Assembly (NCBI GenBank): GCA_014239555.1
Contig: JAAZYR010000011.1
Span: 1-64,000 of the forward strand
DNA from: Acidimicrobiales bacterium
Lineage (GTDB): Bacteria > Actinomycetota > Acidimicrobiia > Acidimicrobiales > Poriferisodalaceae
Direction of reading: 5' to 3'
DNA: 64,000 nucleotides
Made by a program: the position numbers and the translations under genes. Positions within the stretch are counted from its first letter, which is position 1. Each line of letters begins with the position of its first letter. Under the pieces are notes generated by a model, which worked only from the letters and a program-made list of their open reading frames with translations, was not told where the DNA came from and did not search any database. Below, in pieces: positions 34,993 through 43,090 of this stretch.

Positions 34993-36171
34993 CTATTTTG
35001 TGCGGAGCCAAGCAATAGGTTGACGGGCCGTTACTCGCTCACCATCAAGAGCCATGAGGTCCATCATGACGCCTGAAAAAGGAGACCGAACCTCTTCTTC
35101 GGCGACCCAGCCGAGCACATCGCCGACAGCGACCGGTTGATCGCCCCCGAGGCCTTCTTTTGGAGTGAAGATGCCGGCGCAGGGGCTGACCACCAGACGT
35201 TCAGTTACATACAAATGTTCTCCTGCTCCGGCTGTAGCAAGCTCAACGGACCCCAGATCGGTAACCGCTGCGAGCAGAGTGTCGACATCTTTGGGTGTGC
35301 CTACAGACAAGGTCGTGGCGTCTTTTAAAGTTCGTTTGGCCATGCCGGTTAGGACTGTGCCTGGGCCAAGTTCGACGAACGTTGTGCAACCCATCTCGCT
35401 CAGTTGGTAAAGGCTTTGCCTCCATTGGACAGGGCTACATAGTTGGCTCGCTAGAAGTTGAGGCCACTCGTCAGCTCCATCACGCGCTGTTGCATCAACG
35501 TTGGCTATGACGGGAACAGCTGGCGCTCGCACGTCAACCTCACCCAGTGCTTTGCGAAGTCGGTCCCTAGCGGGTGCCATGAATGGCGTATGAAAGGCTC
35601 CTCCAACTGGAAGCGCCATCGCTCTTTTAGCACCCAACTCCTTAGCTTTCTTACCTGCGTCCTCGACTGCGGAGGGAGCGCCAGCGATTACCACTTGCCC
35701 GGGAGCGTTGTAGTTCGCTACCCACACGTCTCCGTCGACACGTGCGCATGCAGCGACCACTAGGTCATCGTCGAGTCCCAGAATTGCAGCCATAGTGCCG
35801 ACTTGCTCGTCGGCAGCTATCTGCATGGCTTCCCCGCGTTCGGCGACTAAGCGAACTGCGTCTTCGAAAGATAACGCCCCACCTGCACATAGGGCGCTGT
35901 ATTCGCCCAACGAATGACCCGCGGCGAGGTTGGGTGCAACTCCTGTGCGTTCAACAGCATCAAGAACCACCATGCTAAGAACGAAAGTGGTGAGTTGGCT
36001 ATTGCGCGTTTGTTTGAGCTCCTCGGCTTCAGCCCCGAGCAGCAGTTGTTCTACGTCGCGGCCACACGCTTGCGACGCTTCCTCAACGAGTTCCCAACTC
36101 GCGTGATCAACCCACGACGACCCCATACCTGGCTTCTGAGAGCCCTGTCCGGGAAATGTGAATGCGAGCAC
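34993..36171 (-). CDS. fabD: Malonyl-CoA:ACP transacylase with C-terminal biotinyl/lipoyl-like domain
   Basis: A 392-residue protein. Residues 1 to about 300 form a standard FabD: FTFPGQGSQKPGMG, the nucleophile Ser in AGHSLGEYSAL, catalytic His in GGAFHTPFM, and FVELGPGTVL. Residues about 325-392 resemble the biotinyl/lipoyl barrel (VVSPCAGIFTP, VAVGDVLGWV, VRSPFSGVMMDLMALDGERV, ending QPIAWLR). The hairpin that should carry E-(A/S)-M-K is replaced by AEEE, so no Lys can be modified. FabD is normally about 310 residues. The GTG at 36169-36171 was chosen for its AGGGAGG SD; the frame extends to 36231 without a conserved N-terminus. Confidence 0.92.
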   Translation of the reverse strand: MLAFTFPGQGSQKPGMGSSWVDHASWELVEEASQACGRDVEQLLLGAEAEELKQTRNSQLTTFVLSMVVLDAVERTGVAPNLAAGHSLGEYSALCAGGALSFEDAVRLVAERGEAMQIAADEQVGTMAAILGLDDDLVVAACARVDGDVWVANYNAPGQVVIAGAPSAVEDAGKKAKELGAKRAMALPVGGAFHTPFMAPARDRLRKALGEVDVRAPAVPVIANVDATARDGADEWPQLLASQLCSPVQWRQSLYQLSEMGCTTFVELGPGTVLTGMAKRTLKDATTLSVGTPKDVDTLLAAVTDLGSVELATAGAGEHLYVTERLVVSPCAGIFTPKEGLGGDQPVAVGDVLGWVAEEEVRSPFSGVMMDLMALDGERVTARQPIAWLRTK

Positions 36172-36245
36172 GCAGCCTCCCTGTGCGATCACCTTATGGG
36201 TTGGACCGCACGTTGGCCCGAAAGGTTTCACATGGCCTAGCTAAA

Positions 36246-36251
36246 AACCTA
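36246..36251 (-). promoter_or_regulatory. Possible -10 of the fab operon
   Basis: Minus-strand TAGGTT, about 75 bases before the fabD GTG, which would give a leader of roughly 68 nt. Position is judged only from the hexamer; no good -35 is seen. Confidence 0.3.
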
Positions 36252-36352
36252 CCGACCACGGCTTCTGAAGAGGGTAGGCCAAACATGCGCCCTAAAGACG
36301 GAATGACCACTAACTCTCACCGGATCCTTGGGGAACGCTGCCTTTAGAGCGC

Positions 36353-36358
36353 TAACCT
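36353..36358 (+). promoter_or_regulatory. -10 element of tRNA-Leu
   Basis: TAACCT, 11 bases before the first base of the tRNA. TTGGGG at 36328-36333 could be a -35 at a long 19-base spacing. Confidence 0.45.
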
Positions 36359-36369
36359 CACCCTTTGCG

Positions 36370-36455
36370 GCCCGGGTGGTGGAATGGCAGACACGGAGGA
36401 TTCAAAATCCTTTGCCCTCACGGGCGTGCGGGTTCAAATCCCGCTCCGGGCACCA
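36370..36455 (+). tRNA. tRNA-Leu (anticodon CAA)
   Basis: 86 nt with the CCA encoded. The acceptor stem GCCCGGG pairs with TCCGGGC (last pair G-U). The anticodon stem GAGGA/TCCTT closes the loop TTCAAAA with anticodon CAA, reading UUG. A long variable arm with GCCC/GGGC stem is typical of class II tRNA-Leu. The T-arm is GCGGG-TTCAAAT-CCCGC, ending in discriminator A and CCA. It lies between fabD (minus) and an SDR gene (plus). Confidence 0.96.
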
Positions 36456-36501
36456 AAGAACACCATTTTGTCAACTTCAGCATGGCGCGAACATTTGGCT
36501 C

Positions 36502-36507
36502 TACCTT
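36502..36507 (+). promoter_or_regulatory. -10 element, leaderless promoter of SDR gene
   Basis: TACCTT, 6 nt before the ATG at 36514. Confidence 0.55.
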
Positions 36508-36513
36508 GTTGCA

Positions 36514-37377
36514 ATGAGCGTTGACCCTTACGCCTCTTGGACTGACGACGAGCTTGCGCGTCTCGATCATGGATTACGAAGCGATTTGTACAGTGGGCAG
36601 GTGGCCCTTGTTACCGGTGGAGCCGGGGGAATTGGCCGAGCAATCTGCATGTTGCTGGGACGACTTGGAGCTCGGATTATCACCTGCGGTCGCAACGAGT
36701 CGAAACTTGTTGAATTGGAAAAATCTTTAGGCGATCACGGGATTGATGTCTGCTCGATCCCCATGACTATCCGCGATCCTGACCAGGTAACTGATCTGAT
36801 TGACGCTGCTTGGAGCGAATGTGGCGGATTGGATTTAGTGGTGAACAACGCAGGTGGCCAGTTCCCCGCGCCTGCAATGGAAATTTCGCCAAAAGGCTGG
36901 GCTGCTGTCGTCGAAACCAATTTGTATGGACCCTGGTTTGTAATGCAGGAAGCAGCGCGAACTTGGATCCAAAAGAAACAGTCAGGATCCATCGTAAATA
37001 TTGGCACGATTACCGGTCGTGCCTCGGTCGGAATCCCCCACACTGCCGCCGCAAGAGCTGGCGCAGCGGGATTAGCGGCTTCGCTCAGCGTCGAATGGGC
37101 TCCGCACAACATCAGAGTCAACACCATCGCTGTTGGAGTAGTTCGTAGCCCGGGATTGGTTAACTATCCGCCTGAAGCGCGTCCCTCTTTCGATCACAAT
37201 CCGCAAAGGAGACTGGGGGACGTCCAGGATGTGGCACAAGCAGTAGCGTTTCTCGGATCACCTACAACCGCCTCATATGTAACCGGCGAAGTTTTTCACG
37301 TTGCCGGAGGTGAACAGGTGTGGGGCGAATACTGGGCGTTAGGGAAGCCTGAGTACTTTCGGGTAGAAGATTCTTAA
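36514..37377 (+). CDS. SDR-family oxidoreductase of the 2,4-dienoyl/enoyl-CoA reductase (PECR-like) type
   Basis: A 287-residue SDR with [12 protein letters not shown] as cofactor motif and [12 protein letters not shown]. The usual YxxxK is replaced: the segment reads [23 protein letters not shown], i.e. His and Arg where Tyr and Lys are expected. The same H-x-x-A-A-R-A-G pattern is typical of peroxisomal enoyl-CoA reductase and its bacterial relatives, so the enzyme need not be dead. The frame reads through the tRNA to 36328, which is rejected; ATG 36514 has a leaderless -10. Confidence 0.84.
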   Translation: MSVDPYASWTDDELARLDHGLRSDLYSGQVALVTGGAGGIGRAICMLLGRLGARIITCGRNESKLVELEKSLGDHGIDVCSIPMTIRDPDQVTDLIDAAWSECGGLDLVVNNAGGQFPAPAMEISPKGWAAVVETNLYGPWFVMQEAARTWIQKKQSGSIVNIGTITGRASVGIPHTAAARAGAAGLAASLSVEWAPHNIRVNTIAVGVVRSPGLVNYPPEARPSFDHNPQRRLGDVQDVAQAVAFLGSPTTASYVTGEVFHVAGGEQVWGEYWALGKPEYFRVEDS

Positions 37378-37407
37378 ACGCTCAACCATATTTACGATCG
37401 GAACGTT

Positions 37408-38403
37408 ATGAACAAGCGGGTAGATACCACTCGACTTCAGGAAATGGCTCGGGCTTACACCGCATCTGCAGTCTTATACACAGCGCTTGATGTCGGTTTA
37501 TTCACCCATGTCAGCAACGGTTCGAACACTGAGACCGCGCTGGTTGAGGCGACCGGGCTTCGATCTGTTGATGTGGATCGGTTGGTGTCATGCGCGCTTA
37601 GCCTCGAATTGTTGGACTGGGAGGGAGATCACCTTGTCAACACACTTGATGTTGAGGCCTACCTAGTTGAAGGAAAGGCCCGTTACGCCGGAGCTTGGAT
37701 GATGTTCACTCGTGCCGATGTTGTCGGATGGTTTGATATGACCCAAAAGATGCGTGTTCCGGATTCCACCAAACTCGGTATGTACCAAGAATTAACCGTT
37801 GAGTCCGCGCGTAAATATCATCGAGCCACGTCGAGCATTGGGTTCGGCGCGGCTCGTCGGTTTGTCAAAACCGTAGATTTAAGTGCTCGCCGTCATCTGC
37901 TCGACTTAGGAGGCGGATCTGGCGCATACAGCATCACAGCAGTCGAACATTTCCAAGAATTACGAGCCACAGTCTTAGATCTACCGCCAGTGGTAATCGC
38001 GACTCAGGAATATATTGCAGATGCTGGGGTCCAAGACCGTGTAGAAACACTCGGCGCCGATTTTACTGTAGGAGAGTTTCCTGCTCCTGTTGACGTCGTT
38101 GTTATGGCCAGCAACCTCCCGATTTATGACGGCGAGGTCATTGGTGGCGTCGTTTCGAGAGCATTTCGGGCGTTGGAATCAGGCGGCGAAATGCATCTGA
38201 TTGGCGAGATGCTCAACGACAGTCGAAAAGGTCCGGTTGACGCGGCGATGTGGGGGATGAACGAGCTGATTTGTGGGAGCGAAGGTCGAGCCCACACCCG
38301 AGCGGAGTGTCAGGAGTACTTTGCGTCCGCTGGGTTCGTCGACATCGAAGTCATTGATTTTGTGCCAGGAATTCTTGCTCGATGCGTGGGGCGGAAGCCT
38401 TAA
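37408..38403 (+). CDS. SAM-dependent methyltransferase (plant-type O-methyltransferase family 2 fold)
   Basis: A 331-residue protein. An N-terminal winged-helix dimerisation domain (about residues 10-95; SAVLYTALDVGLFTHV, TGLRSVDVDRLV) is followed by the Rossmann SAM domain with HLLDLGGGSGAYSI near residue 165 and ATVLDLPPVV. This is the architecture of small-molecule O-methyltransferases of antibiotic and pigment pathways. No pathway genes adjoin, so the substrate is unknown. TACGAT stands 9 nt before the ATG, so the leader would be only a few bases. Confidence 0.82.
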   Translation: MNKRVDTTRLQEMARAYTASAVLYTALDVGLFTHVSNGSNTETALVEATGLRSVDVDRLVSCALSLELLDWEGDHLVNTLDVEAYLVEGKARYAGAWMMFTRADVVGWFDMTQKMRVPDSTKLGMYQELTVESARKYHRATSSIGFGAARRFVKTVDLSARRHLLDLGGGSGAYSITAVEHFQELRATVLDLPPVVIATQEYIADAGVQDRVETLGADFTVGEFPAPVDVVVMASNLPIYDGEVIGGVVSRAFRALESGGEMHLIGEMLNDSRKGPVDAAMWGMNELICGSEGRAHTRAECQEYFASAGFVDIEVIDFVPGILARCVGRKP

Positions 38404-38453
38404 TTATCAGTGAAATAGGAACTTGTGTCGTTAGCGGGTAGATTTTTTGCCCC

Positions 38454-38747
38454 ATGCCGATCAAGATCGTAGAGCGTCAGCTTCGTCGCACCAGTGAACA
38501 AATTGCCTCACTGCGGGCAGAGCTGTTTCTTCTTGATGAGCAATGGGCGCATCTTTCCGATGAAGCAGATACAGCGAGGCTTTATGCGTTGGTATCGGAA
38601 ACCCCGATTTCTGAAAGAACCCACCAACGGGCTGCGCGACATGTCGAAGTTATCGGCCAACAACGAAGCCAAATAGCGGACCGCCTTGGGCAGCTTGAAG
38701 GCCAGCAGGATGCGTTACTTGATCAAATAAGTGGACGTTCACGCTGA
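38454..38747 (+). CDS. Coiled-coil small protein, function unknown
   Basis: A 97-residue, almost wholly helical protein with heptad repeats at both ends (VERQLRRTSEQIASLRAEL, and QIADRLGQLEGQQDALLDQI). No family is recognised with certainty. It precedes the ANTAR regulator directly and the two frames overlap if the regulator starts at 38731. TAGATT lies 9 nt before the ATG. Confidence 0.65.
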   Translation: MPIKIVERQLRRTSEQIASLRAELFLLDEQWAHLSDEADTARLYALVSETPISERTHQRAARHVEVIGQQRSQIADRLGQLEGQQDALLDQISGRSR

Positions 38748-38832
38748 CGAGAATAATCTCTTGCGACAGCGATACTCACGGGATTCGGTAAGGTTGTATC
38801 TCCCACCCGCCCGAGGTCGTGCCTCGCAAACC

Positions 38833-39420
38833 TTGAGGAATCAGTTGCCGAAGCGTGTCGTTATCGCTGAAGACGAAGCCATCATTCGGCTTGATCTGCG
38901 CGAGATGCTCGAAGACGAAGGCTATGAAGTAGTTGCCGAAACTGGACGCGGTGATGAAGCGGTCGCGTTAGTGGCCGAACACGCCCCAGATCTATGCATT
39001 TTCGACATCAAGATGCCTGGTATGGATGGGTTGACTGCCGCCCGCCAAGTCTCGAGTGATAGGCAAGCCGCGGTGGTGATCCTCACAGCGTTCAGTCAAC
39101 GTCACCTTATTGAGCAGGCGCGTGATGCGGGAGTGCTTTCGTACTTAGTTAAACCGTTTCAACGCGAAGAACTTGTCTCCGCAATCGAAGTCGCGATGGG
39201 TCGGTTCGAAGAAATGCGCCAGCTGGAGGAAACAGTACGTGAGTTGGAAGGCCAACTCGAAGTGCGCAAAGCGGTCGATCGTGCCAAGGGTCGTCTCATT
39301 GATGATCACGGAATGTCCGAGCAGGATGCCTTTTCGTTCATCCAACAGACAGCGATGAGTGGCCGATCCACGATGCTCGACGTGGCGAACCGGGTCATTG
39401 ACGGGCTCTTAGAACCCTAA
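38833..39420 (+). CDS. pdtaR: Response regulator with C-terminal ANTAR RNA-binding domain (PdtaR-like)
   Basis: The receiver domain begins at KRVVIAEDEAIIRLDLREM (acidic pocket), with the phospho-acceptor Asp in LCIFDIKMPGMDG, Thr in ILTAFSQR and Lys in YLVKPFQREEL. The ANTAR domain occupies the last 60 residues (VDRAKGRLIDDHGMSEQDAF, FIQQTAM). It should bind paired hairpins in target RNAs, as PdtaR (Rv1626) does. The frame opens at GTG 38731, but about 34 residues before the receiver look unconserved; TTG 38833 or 38845 are better candidates, the latter with GAGG upstream, so the start is unsettled. Its place before polA matches M. tuberculosis. Confidence 0.85.
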   Translation: MRNQLPKRVVIAEDEAIIRLDLREMLEDEGYEVVAETGRGDEAVALVAEHAPDLCIFDIKMPGMDGLTAARQVSSDRQAAVVILTAFSQRHLIEQARDAGVLSYLVKPFQREELVSAIEVAMGRFEEMRQLEETVRELEGQLEVRKAVDRAKGRLIDDHGMSEQDAFSFIQQTAMSGRSTMLDVANRVIDGLLEP

Positions 39421-39477
39421 GTGGTGTAAAGGCGCCGAAGCGAGAGTTTGGTCGTCCATGTGAACCCATCGGGGCCC

Positions 39478-39483
39478 TAGGGT
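39478..39483 (+). promoter_or_regulatory. -10 element, leaderless promoter of polA
   Basis: TAGGGT, 7 nt before the GTG at 39491. Confidence 0.55.
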
Positions 39484-39490
39484 CTCAACC

Positions 39491-42163
39491 GTGGCAAAGA
39501 TTCTTCTGCTTGATGGCAACTCTCTGACCTACCGAGCATTTTTCGCTTTACCAACCGATATGGCAACTGCCTCTGGGCAAGTCACGAACGCTGTTTTTGG
39601 CTTCACCTCGATGCTTTTGAACCTCATAAGAGATCAACAGCCCGACGGACTCGTTGTTGCTTTTGATCGCCCGGAGCCCACCTTCAGACACGAGATGCTT
39701 CCCGAATACAAAGCTCAGCGAGAACCAACCCCAGATTTGTTGATTCAACAGTTTGGGCTGGTTCGAGAAGTCTTAGAAGCGCTCAAGGTGCCCGCCGTCG
39801 ACAAGGTGGGCTTCGAAGCTGACGATGTTCTAGCCACTCTTGCGACCCAAGTGGCTCACTCCGGCGATCAGGCGGTGATCGTCACTGGTGATCGCGACAT
39901 CTACCAAATGGTCCGGGATCCCTTTATCAAGGTTTTGTACAACCGGCGGGGTGTTAGTGACTACGCGTTATACGACGAGGCAGGAATCATTGACAGGACC
40001 GGGGTTTCGGCGGAGCTATATCCCCAGTATGCGGCGCTGCGTGGAGATCCATCGGACAACCTTCCCGGGGTGCCAGGTGTCGGAGAGAAGACCGCCGCCA
40101 AACTCATCAACGCTTACGGAGGGTTAGACGGGATTTTTGACCATGTTGATGACCAGACCCCTAAATTGAGGCAAAATCTCATTGATTTTGAGGAACGCGC
40201 ACGGCGAAACGTTGACGCGATGGTGCTTCGAACCGACGTGTCAATCGACCTAGATCCACGAGATCTCAAATGGGGCGAGGTCGACATTGCGAAAGCGCAG
40301 CAAATTTTTGATGTTTTAGAATTCGGTGCCCTTTATGAACGCCTAAGCGAGATATTGGGTAACCCTCTGCCGACTTTAGAGTCGGCGGGAGATGTTGTGG
40401 AAGCTGAACTGATTCGGGTCACTTCGGCGGCGGACTTTGTGTCTCATCTGAAGTCATTGCTCGACGAAAACGAGGTTCCTTCGCTTGGCTGGAGCGTTGA
40501 TTCCACAGGTTCGCTGTCATCTCTTTCGGTCGTCAGGAATGCCGAGATGGGAGAAGTAATAGCGGTAGAGGCATCTGTCCTCGAAGACCCAGCCGTTCTC
40601 GACGTTCTCCAGCAAATAGTGACGGCTGACGGCATAGGGTTCGACACTCATCACGCCAAAGAATTCACTCGCGGCCTCCGCAAACTGGGACTTGAGTCAG
40701 AAGGTCTCCGAGTAGACACTGCGATCGTTGCATACCTAATCGACCCCAGCGGCGGCCAGTACGTTCTCGATGACCTGTTGCGCAAATACTGCCGCAGCGA
40801 ATTGATGCGCACGGACCTTACCGCCGACGGCCAGTTGGATCTTGGTGATGGGTCGAAAGACCTGCTACTTGACGTAGCCCGTGACGCTCTAGCGGTACAT
40901 CGGCTCGTGCCGGTGCTACTAGCGGTCCTTAAGGAACGTTCAATGTTCTGGCTATATGACGAGGTAGAACGGCCGCTTATTTCGGTGCTGTCTCGAATGG
41001 AAGATGTTGGCGTAGGGGTGGATGTTGACGAATTGACGCGTATGCGTGATCACTTAGTTGGAGAGGTGCGAAGGCTAGAAGTTGATATCCACAAACTTGC
41101 TGGCCGCGAATTTAATGTGAATTCGACCAAGCAACTCCGAACAATTTTGTTTGACGAGTTAGGACTTACTCCACAGAAAAAAACTAAGACGGGGTATTCG
41201 ACTGACGCCGCGTCGCTAGAGAAAATTCGGGAACAGCACGAAATCGTTGACCTTCTTTTGAGTTACCGCGAGGTCGAAAAGCTGAGATCAACGTATGGTC
41301 AAGGCCTATTGGATGTCGTTGAGGACGACAGAAGAATCCATGCGACTTTTAATCAGACGGTTGCGCGTACGGGCCGTCTGAGTTCCGAAGACCCGAACCT
41401 TCACAACATTCCGGTTCGGACGGCCCTAGGTAGGGAGTTTCGAAAGGCGTTTGTACCTACCGACGGGTACGAGTTGCTAGTGGCTGATTACAACCAAATC
41501 GAGCTTCGAGTGATCGCGCACCTATCCGATGACCCGGGTCTTGTGCATGCCTTTGAGTCAGGTCAGGACATACATAACGCGACGGCCGCTTCATTATTTG
41601 GGGTGAAGCCGGATGATGTCAATGTAGAACAACGCTCAAGAGCGAAAATGGTTAGCTACGGGCTCGCCTACGGGATGGAGGCCTACGGTCTGGGTCAACG
41701 GTTAGGCATTTCGACAGGCGAGGCATCTGAGATCCTGGAGGCGTATTTTTTGGCGTTTCCATCGGTGAGATCTTTTATGGACGAGATTGTCGAAAAGACC
41801 AAAGAGAGTGGGTATACCGAGACCCTTTTCGGTCGGCGGAGGCCGATACCGGAGTTGAATTCACCCAACTTTCGGGTTCGGCAAGCGGCGGAACGGCAGG
41901 CTATGAACGCGCCTATCCAAGGACTAGCAGCGGATATTTTCAAGATAGCCCTAGTCCAGATCGACCATGCTCTTTCCGAAATGGGCGCCCAGAGTTCTCT
42001 AGTGCTACAGGTCCATGATGAAGTCATTCTGGAAGTTCACCCGGAGGAAAGTCGTGAAATACAAGATTTGACAGTTACGACGATGGGTGGAGCAGCAGAT
42101 TTACGGGTTCCACTAGAAGTGAATATTGCCTTGGGCCCGACCTGGGCCCAGGCGAAAGGTTGA
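39491..42163 (+). CDS. polA: DNA polymerase I
   Basis: An 890-residue family A polymerase for gap filling and primer removal. The N-terminal 5'-3' nuclease has ILLLDGNSLTYRAFFALP, the acidic clusters FEADDVLATLA and VTGDRDIYQMV, and the helix-hairpin-helix NLPGVPGVGEKTAAKLI. The middle domain has LGWSVDSTGS where proofreading enzymes have DxE, so 3'-5' exonuclease activity is probably lost. Polymerase motifs are intact: A with Asp in VADYNQIELRVIAHLS, B RSRAKMVSYGLAYGMEAYG, C LQVHDEVILEV. GTG start, leaderless. Confidence 0.96.
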   Translation: MAKILLLDGNSLTYRAFFALPTDMATASGQVTNAVFGFTSMLLNLIRDQQPDGLVVAFDRPEPTFRHEMLPEYKAQREPTPDLLIQQFGLVREVLEALKVPAVDKVGFEADDVLATLATQVAHSGDQAVIVTGDRDIYQMVRDPFIKVLYNRRGVSDYALYDEAGIIDRTGVSAELYPQYAALRGDPSDNLPGVPGVGEKTAAKLINAYGGLDGIFDHVDDQTPKLRQNLIDFEERARRNVDAMVLRTDVSIDLDPRDLKWGEVDIAKAQQIFDVLEFGALYERLSEILGNPLPTLESAGDVVEAELIRVTSAADFVSHLKSLLDENEVPSLGWSVDSTGSLSSLSVVRNAEMGEVIAVEASVLEDPAVLDVLQQIVTADGIGFDTHHAKEFTRGLRKLGLESEGLRVDTAIVAYLIDPSGGQYVLDDLLRKYCRSELMRTDLTADGQLDLGDGSKDLLLDVARDALAVHRLVPVLLAVLKERSMFWLYDEVERPLISVLSRMEDVGVGVDVDELTRMRDHLVGEVRRLEVDIHKLAGREFNVNSTKQLRTILFDELGLTPQKKTKTGYSTDAASLEKIREQHEIVDLLLSYREVEKLRSTYGQGLLDVVEDDRRIHATFNQTVARTGRLSSEDPNLHNIPVRTALGREFRKAFVPTDGYELLVADYNQIELRVIAHLSDDPGLVHAFESGQDIHNATAASLFGVKPDDVNVEQRSRAKMVSYGLAYGMEAYGLGQRLGISTGEASEILEAYFLAFPSVRSFMDEIVEKTKESGYTETLFGRRRPIPELNSPNFRVRQAAERQAMNAPIQGLAADIFKIALVQIDHALSEMGAQSSLVLQVHDEVILEVHPEESREIQDLTVTTMGGAADLRVPLEVNIALGPTWAQAKG

Positions 42164-42193
42164 AGTGTTGTGCGGTGTTGAAAGGCGGCGGAG

Positions 42194-42958
42194 GTGCCAA
42201 GAGAGCATTGGTTTGAGGAGCTGGCTGACCACCTTCAGGAGGCATACCTCAGGTACTCCTTTACCAAAGGTACGGCCGTGGAAGTTGATCAAATAATTAC
42301 GCAGTTGCGGTTACAGCCGGGCGATTATGTATTAGACGTAGGTTGTGGCCCCGGGCGCCATTCTCTTGAGTTAGGCAGACGAGGAATTCGATGTCTTGGC
42401 ATCGATATTTCAGAACGCTTCGTCGAACTAGCGACGGAAATAGCCGTTACCGAAGGGTTATCGGATCTCGTCGCGTTCGAGCGAATCGATGCCAGAAAAC
42501 TCCAATTTTCGTGCGAATTCGACGGAGTGTTTTCTCTGTGCGAGGGGGCATTTGGGTTGCAAGGCGGCCCTGCAACCCAAGATCCTGCAAACTTAAGAGG
42601 AGACCAACTGATCCTTTCCGGTATGGCACGGGCGTTGCGAAATGGTCGCAGGCTCCTCTTGGCCGCCTTTTCGGCATATTTTCAGGTCCTCAATTTGGAA
42701 AATGAGCCCACTCCATTTGAATTTGACCTCATGACGGCGACTCGTCATGAACGTACTGAAATTCGAAACCCTCAAGGAGGGATTCTTGAGGCCGATCTGT
42801 GGACCACCTGTTTCACTCCCCGTGAGCTTTGGTTGATGGCTGAGAGTGCCGGCCTTGAGCCGCTAGAGATTCATAGTGTGCATTCCGGCGAGGATTGGAA
42901 GGCCGAGTCGTTGGATCTGAACCATGCGGAACTACTGCTGTTGGCTCGTCGTCCGTAA
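42194..42958 (+). CDS. Class I SAM-dependent methyltransferase
   Basis: A 254-residue Rossmann methyltransferase. Motif I is VLDVGCGPGRHSLELGRRGI (about residues 46-58) and the acidic end of strand 2 is CLGIDISERFVELA. The central block FDGVFSLCEGAFGLQGG and LLLAAFSAYFQVLNLENE suggest the YcgJ/SmtA-like group rather than an RNA methyltransferase, but the substrate is unknown. GTG 42194 is close behind a purine-rich GGCGGCGGAG. It lies 30 bases after polA and could be cotranscribed. Confidence 0.82.
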   Translation: MPREHWFEELADHLQEAYLRYSFTKGTAVEVDQIITQLRLQPGDYVLDVGCGPGRHSLELGRRGIRCLGIDISERFVELATEIAVTEGLSDLVAFERIDARKLQFSCEFDGVFSLCEGAFGLQGGPATQDPANLRGDQLILSGMARALRNGRRLLLAAFSAYFQVLNLENEPTPFEFDLMTATRHERTEIRNPQGGILEADLWTTCFTPRELWLMAESAGLEPLEIHSVHSGEDWKAESLDLNHAELLLLARRP

Positions 42959-43037
42959 CTTATTGCTTAACCCGTCACGTAAATAGGGGTCGGAGAAGGT
43001 TCCGGCATTGAGGCCGTGTAGCCTTGTTGCCCGTGCC

Positions 43038-43057
43038 CGGTGGGAGCTCTGCCACCG
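43038..43057. promoter_or_regulatory. Hairpin in the rpsA upstream region
   Basis: CGGTGG and CCACCG form a perfect 6-bp stem with an 8-base loop, 33 bases before the rpsA GTG. If transcription starts near the TAGCCT at 43019-43024 the hairpin is in the 5' leader, where S1 genes of other bacteria are autoregulated. A second candidate -10 (TATTGT, 43066-43071) would place it upstream of the start instead. Confidence 0.3.
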
Positions 43058-43090
43058 TCACCCCGTATTGTCTACTGAGAGCAAATCCGA

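Noticed and set aside
36328-36513. N-terminal extension of the SDR gene reading through the tRNA-Leu gene
   Set aside because: It overlaps a complete tRNA and encodes no conserved sequence; ATG 36514 has a leaderless -10 and a normal SDR N-terminus.
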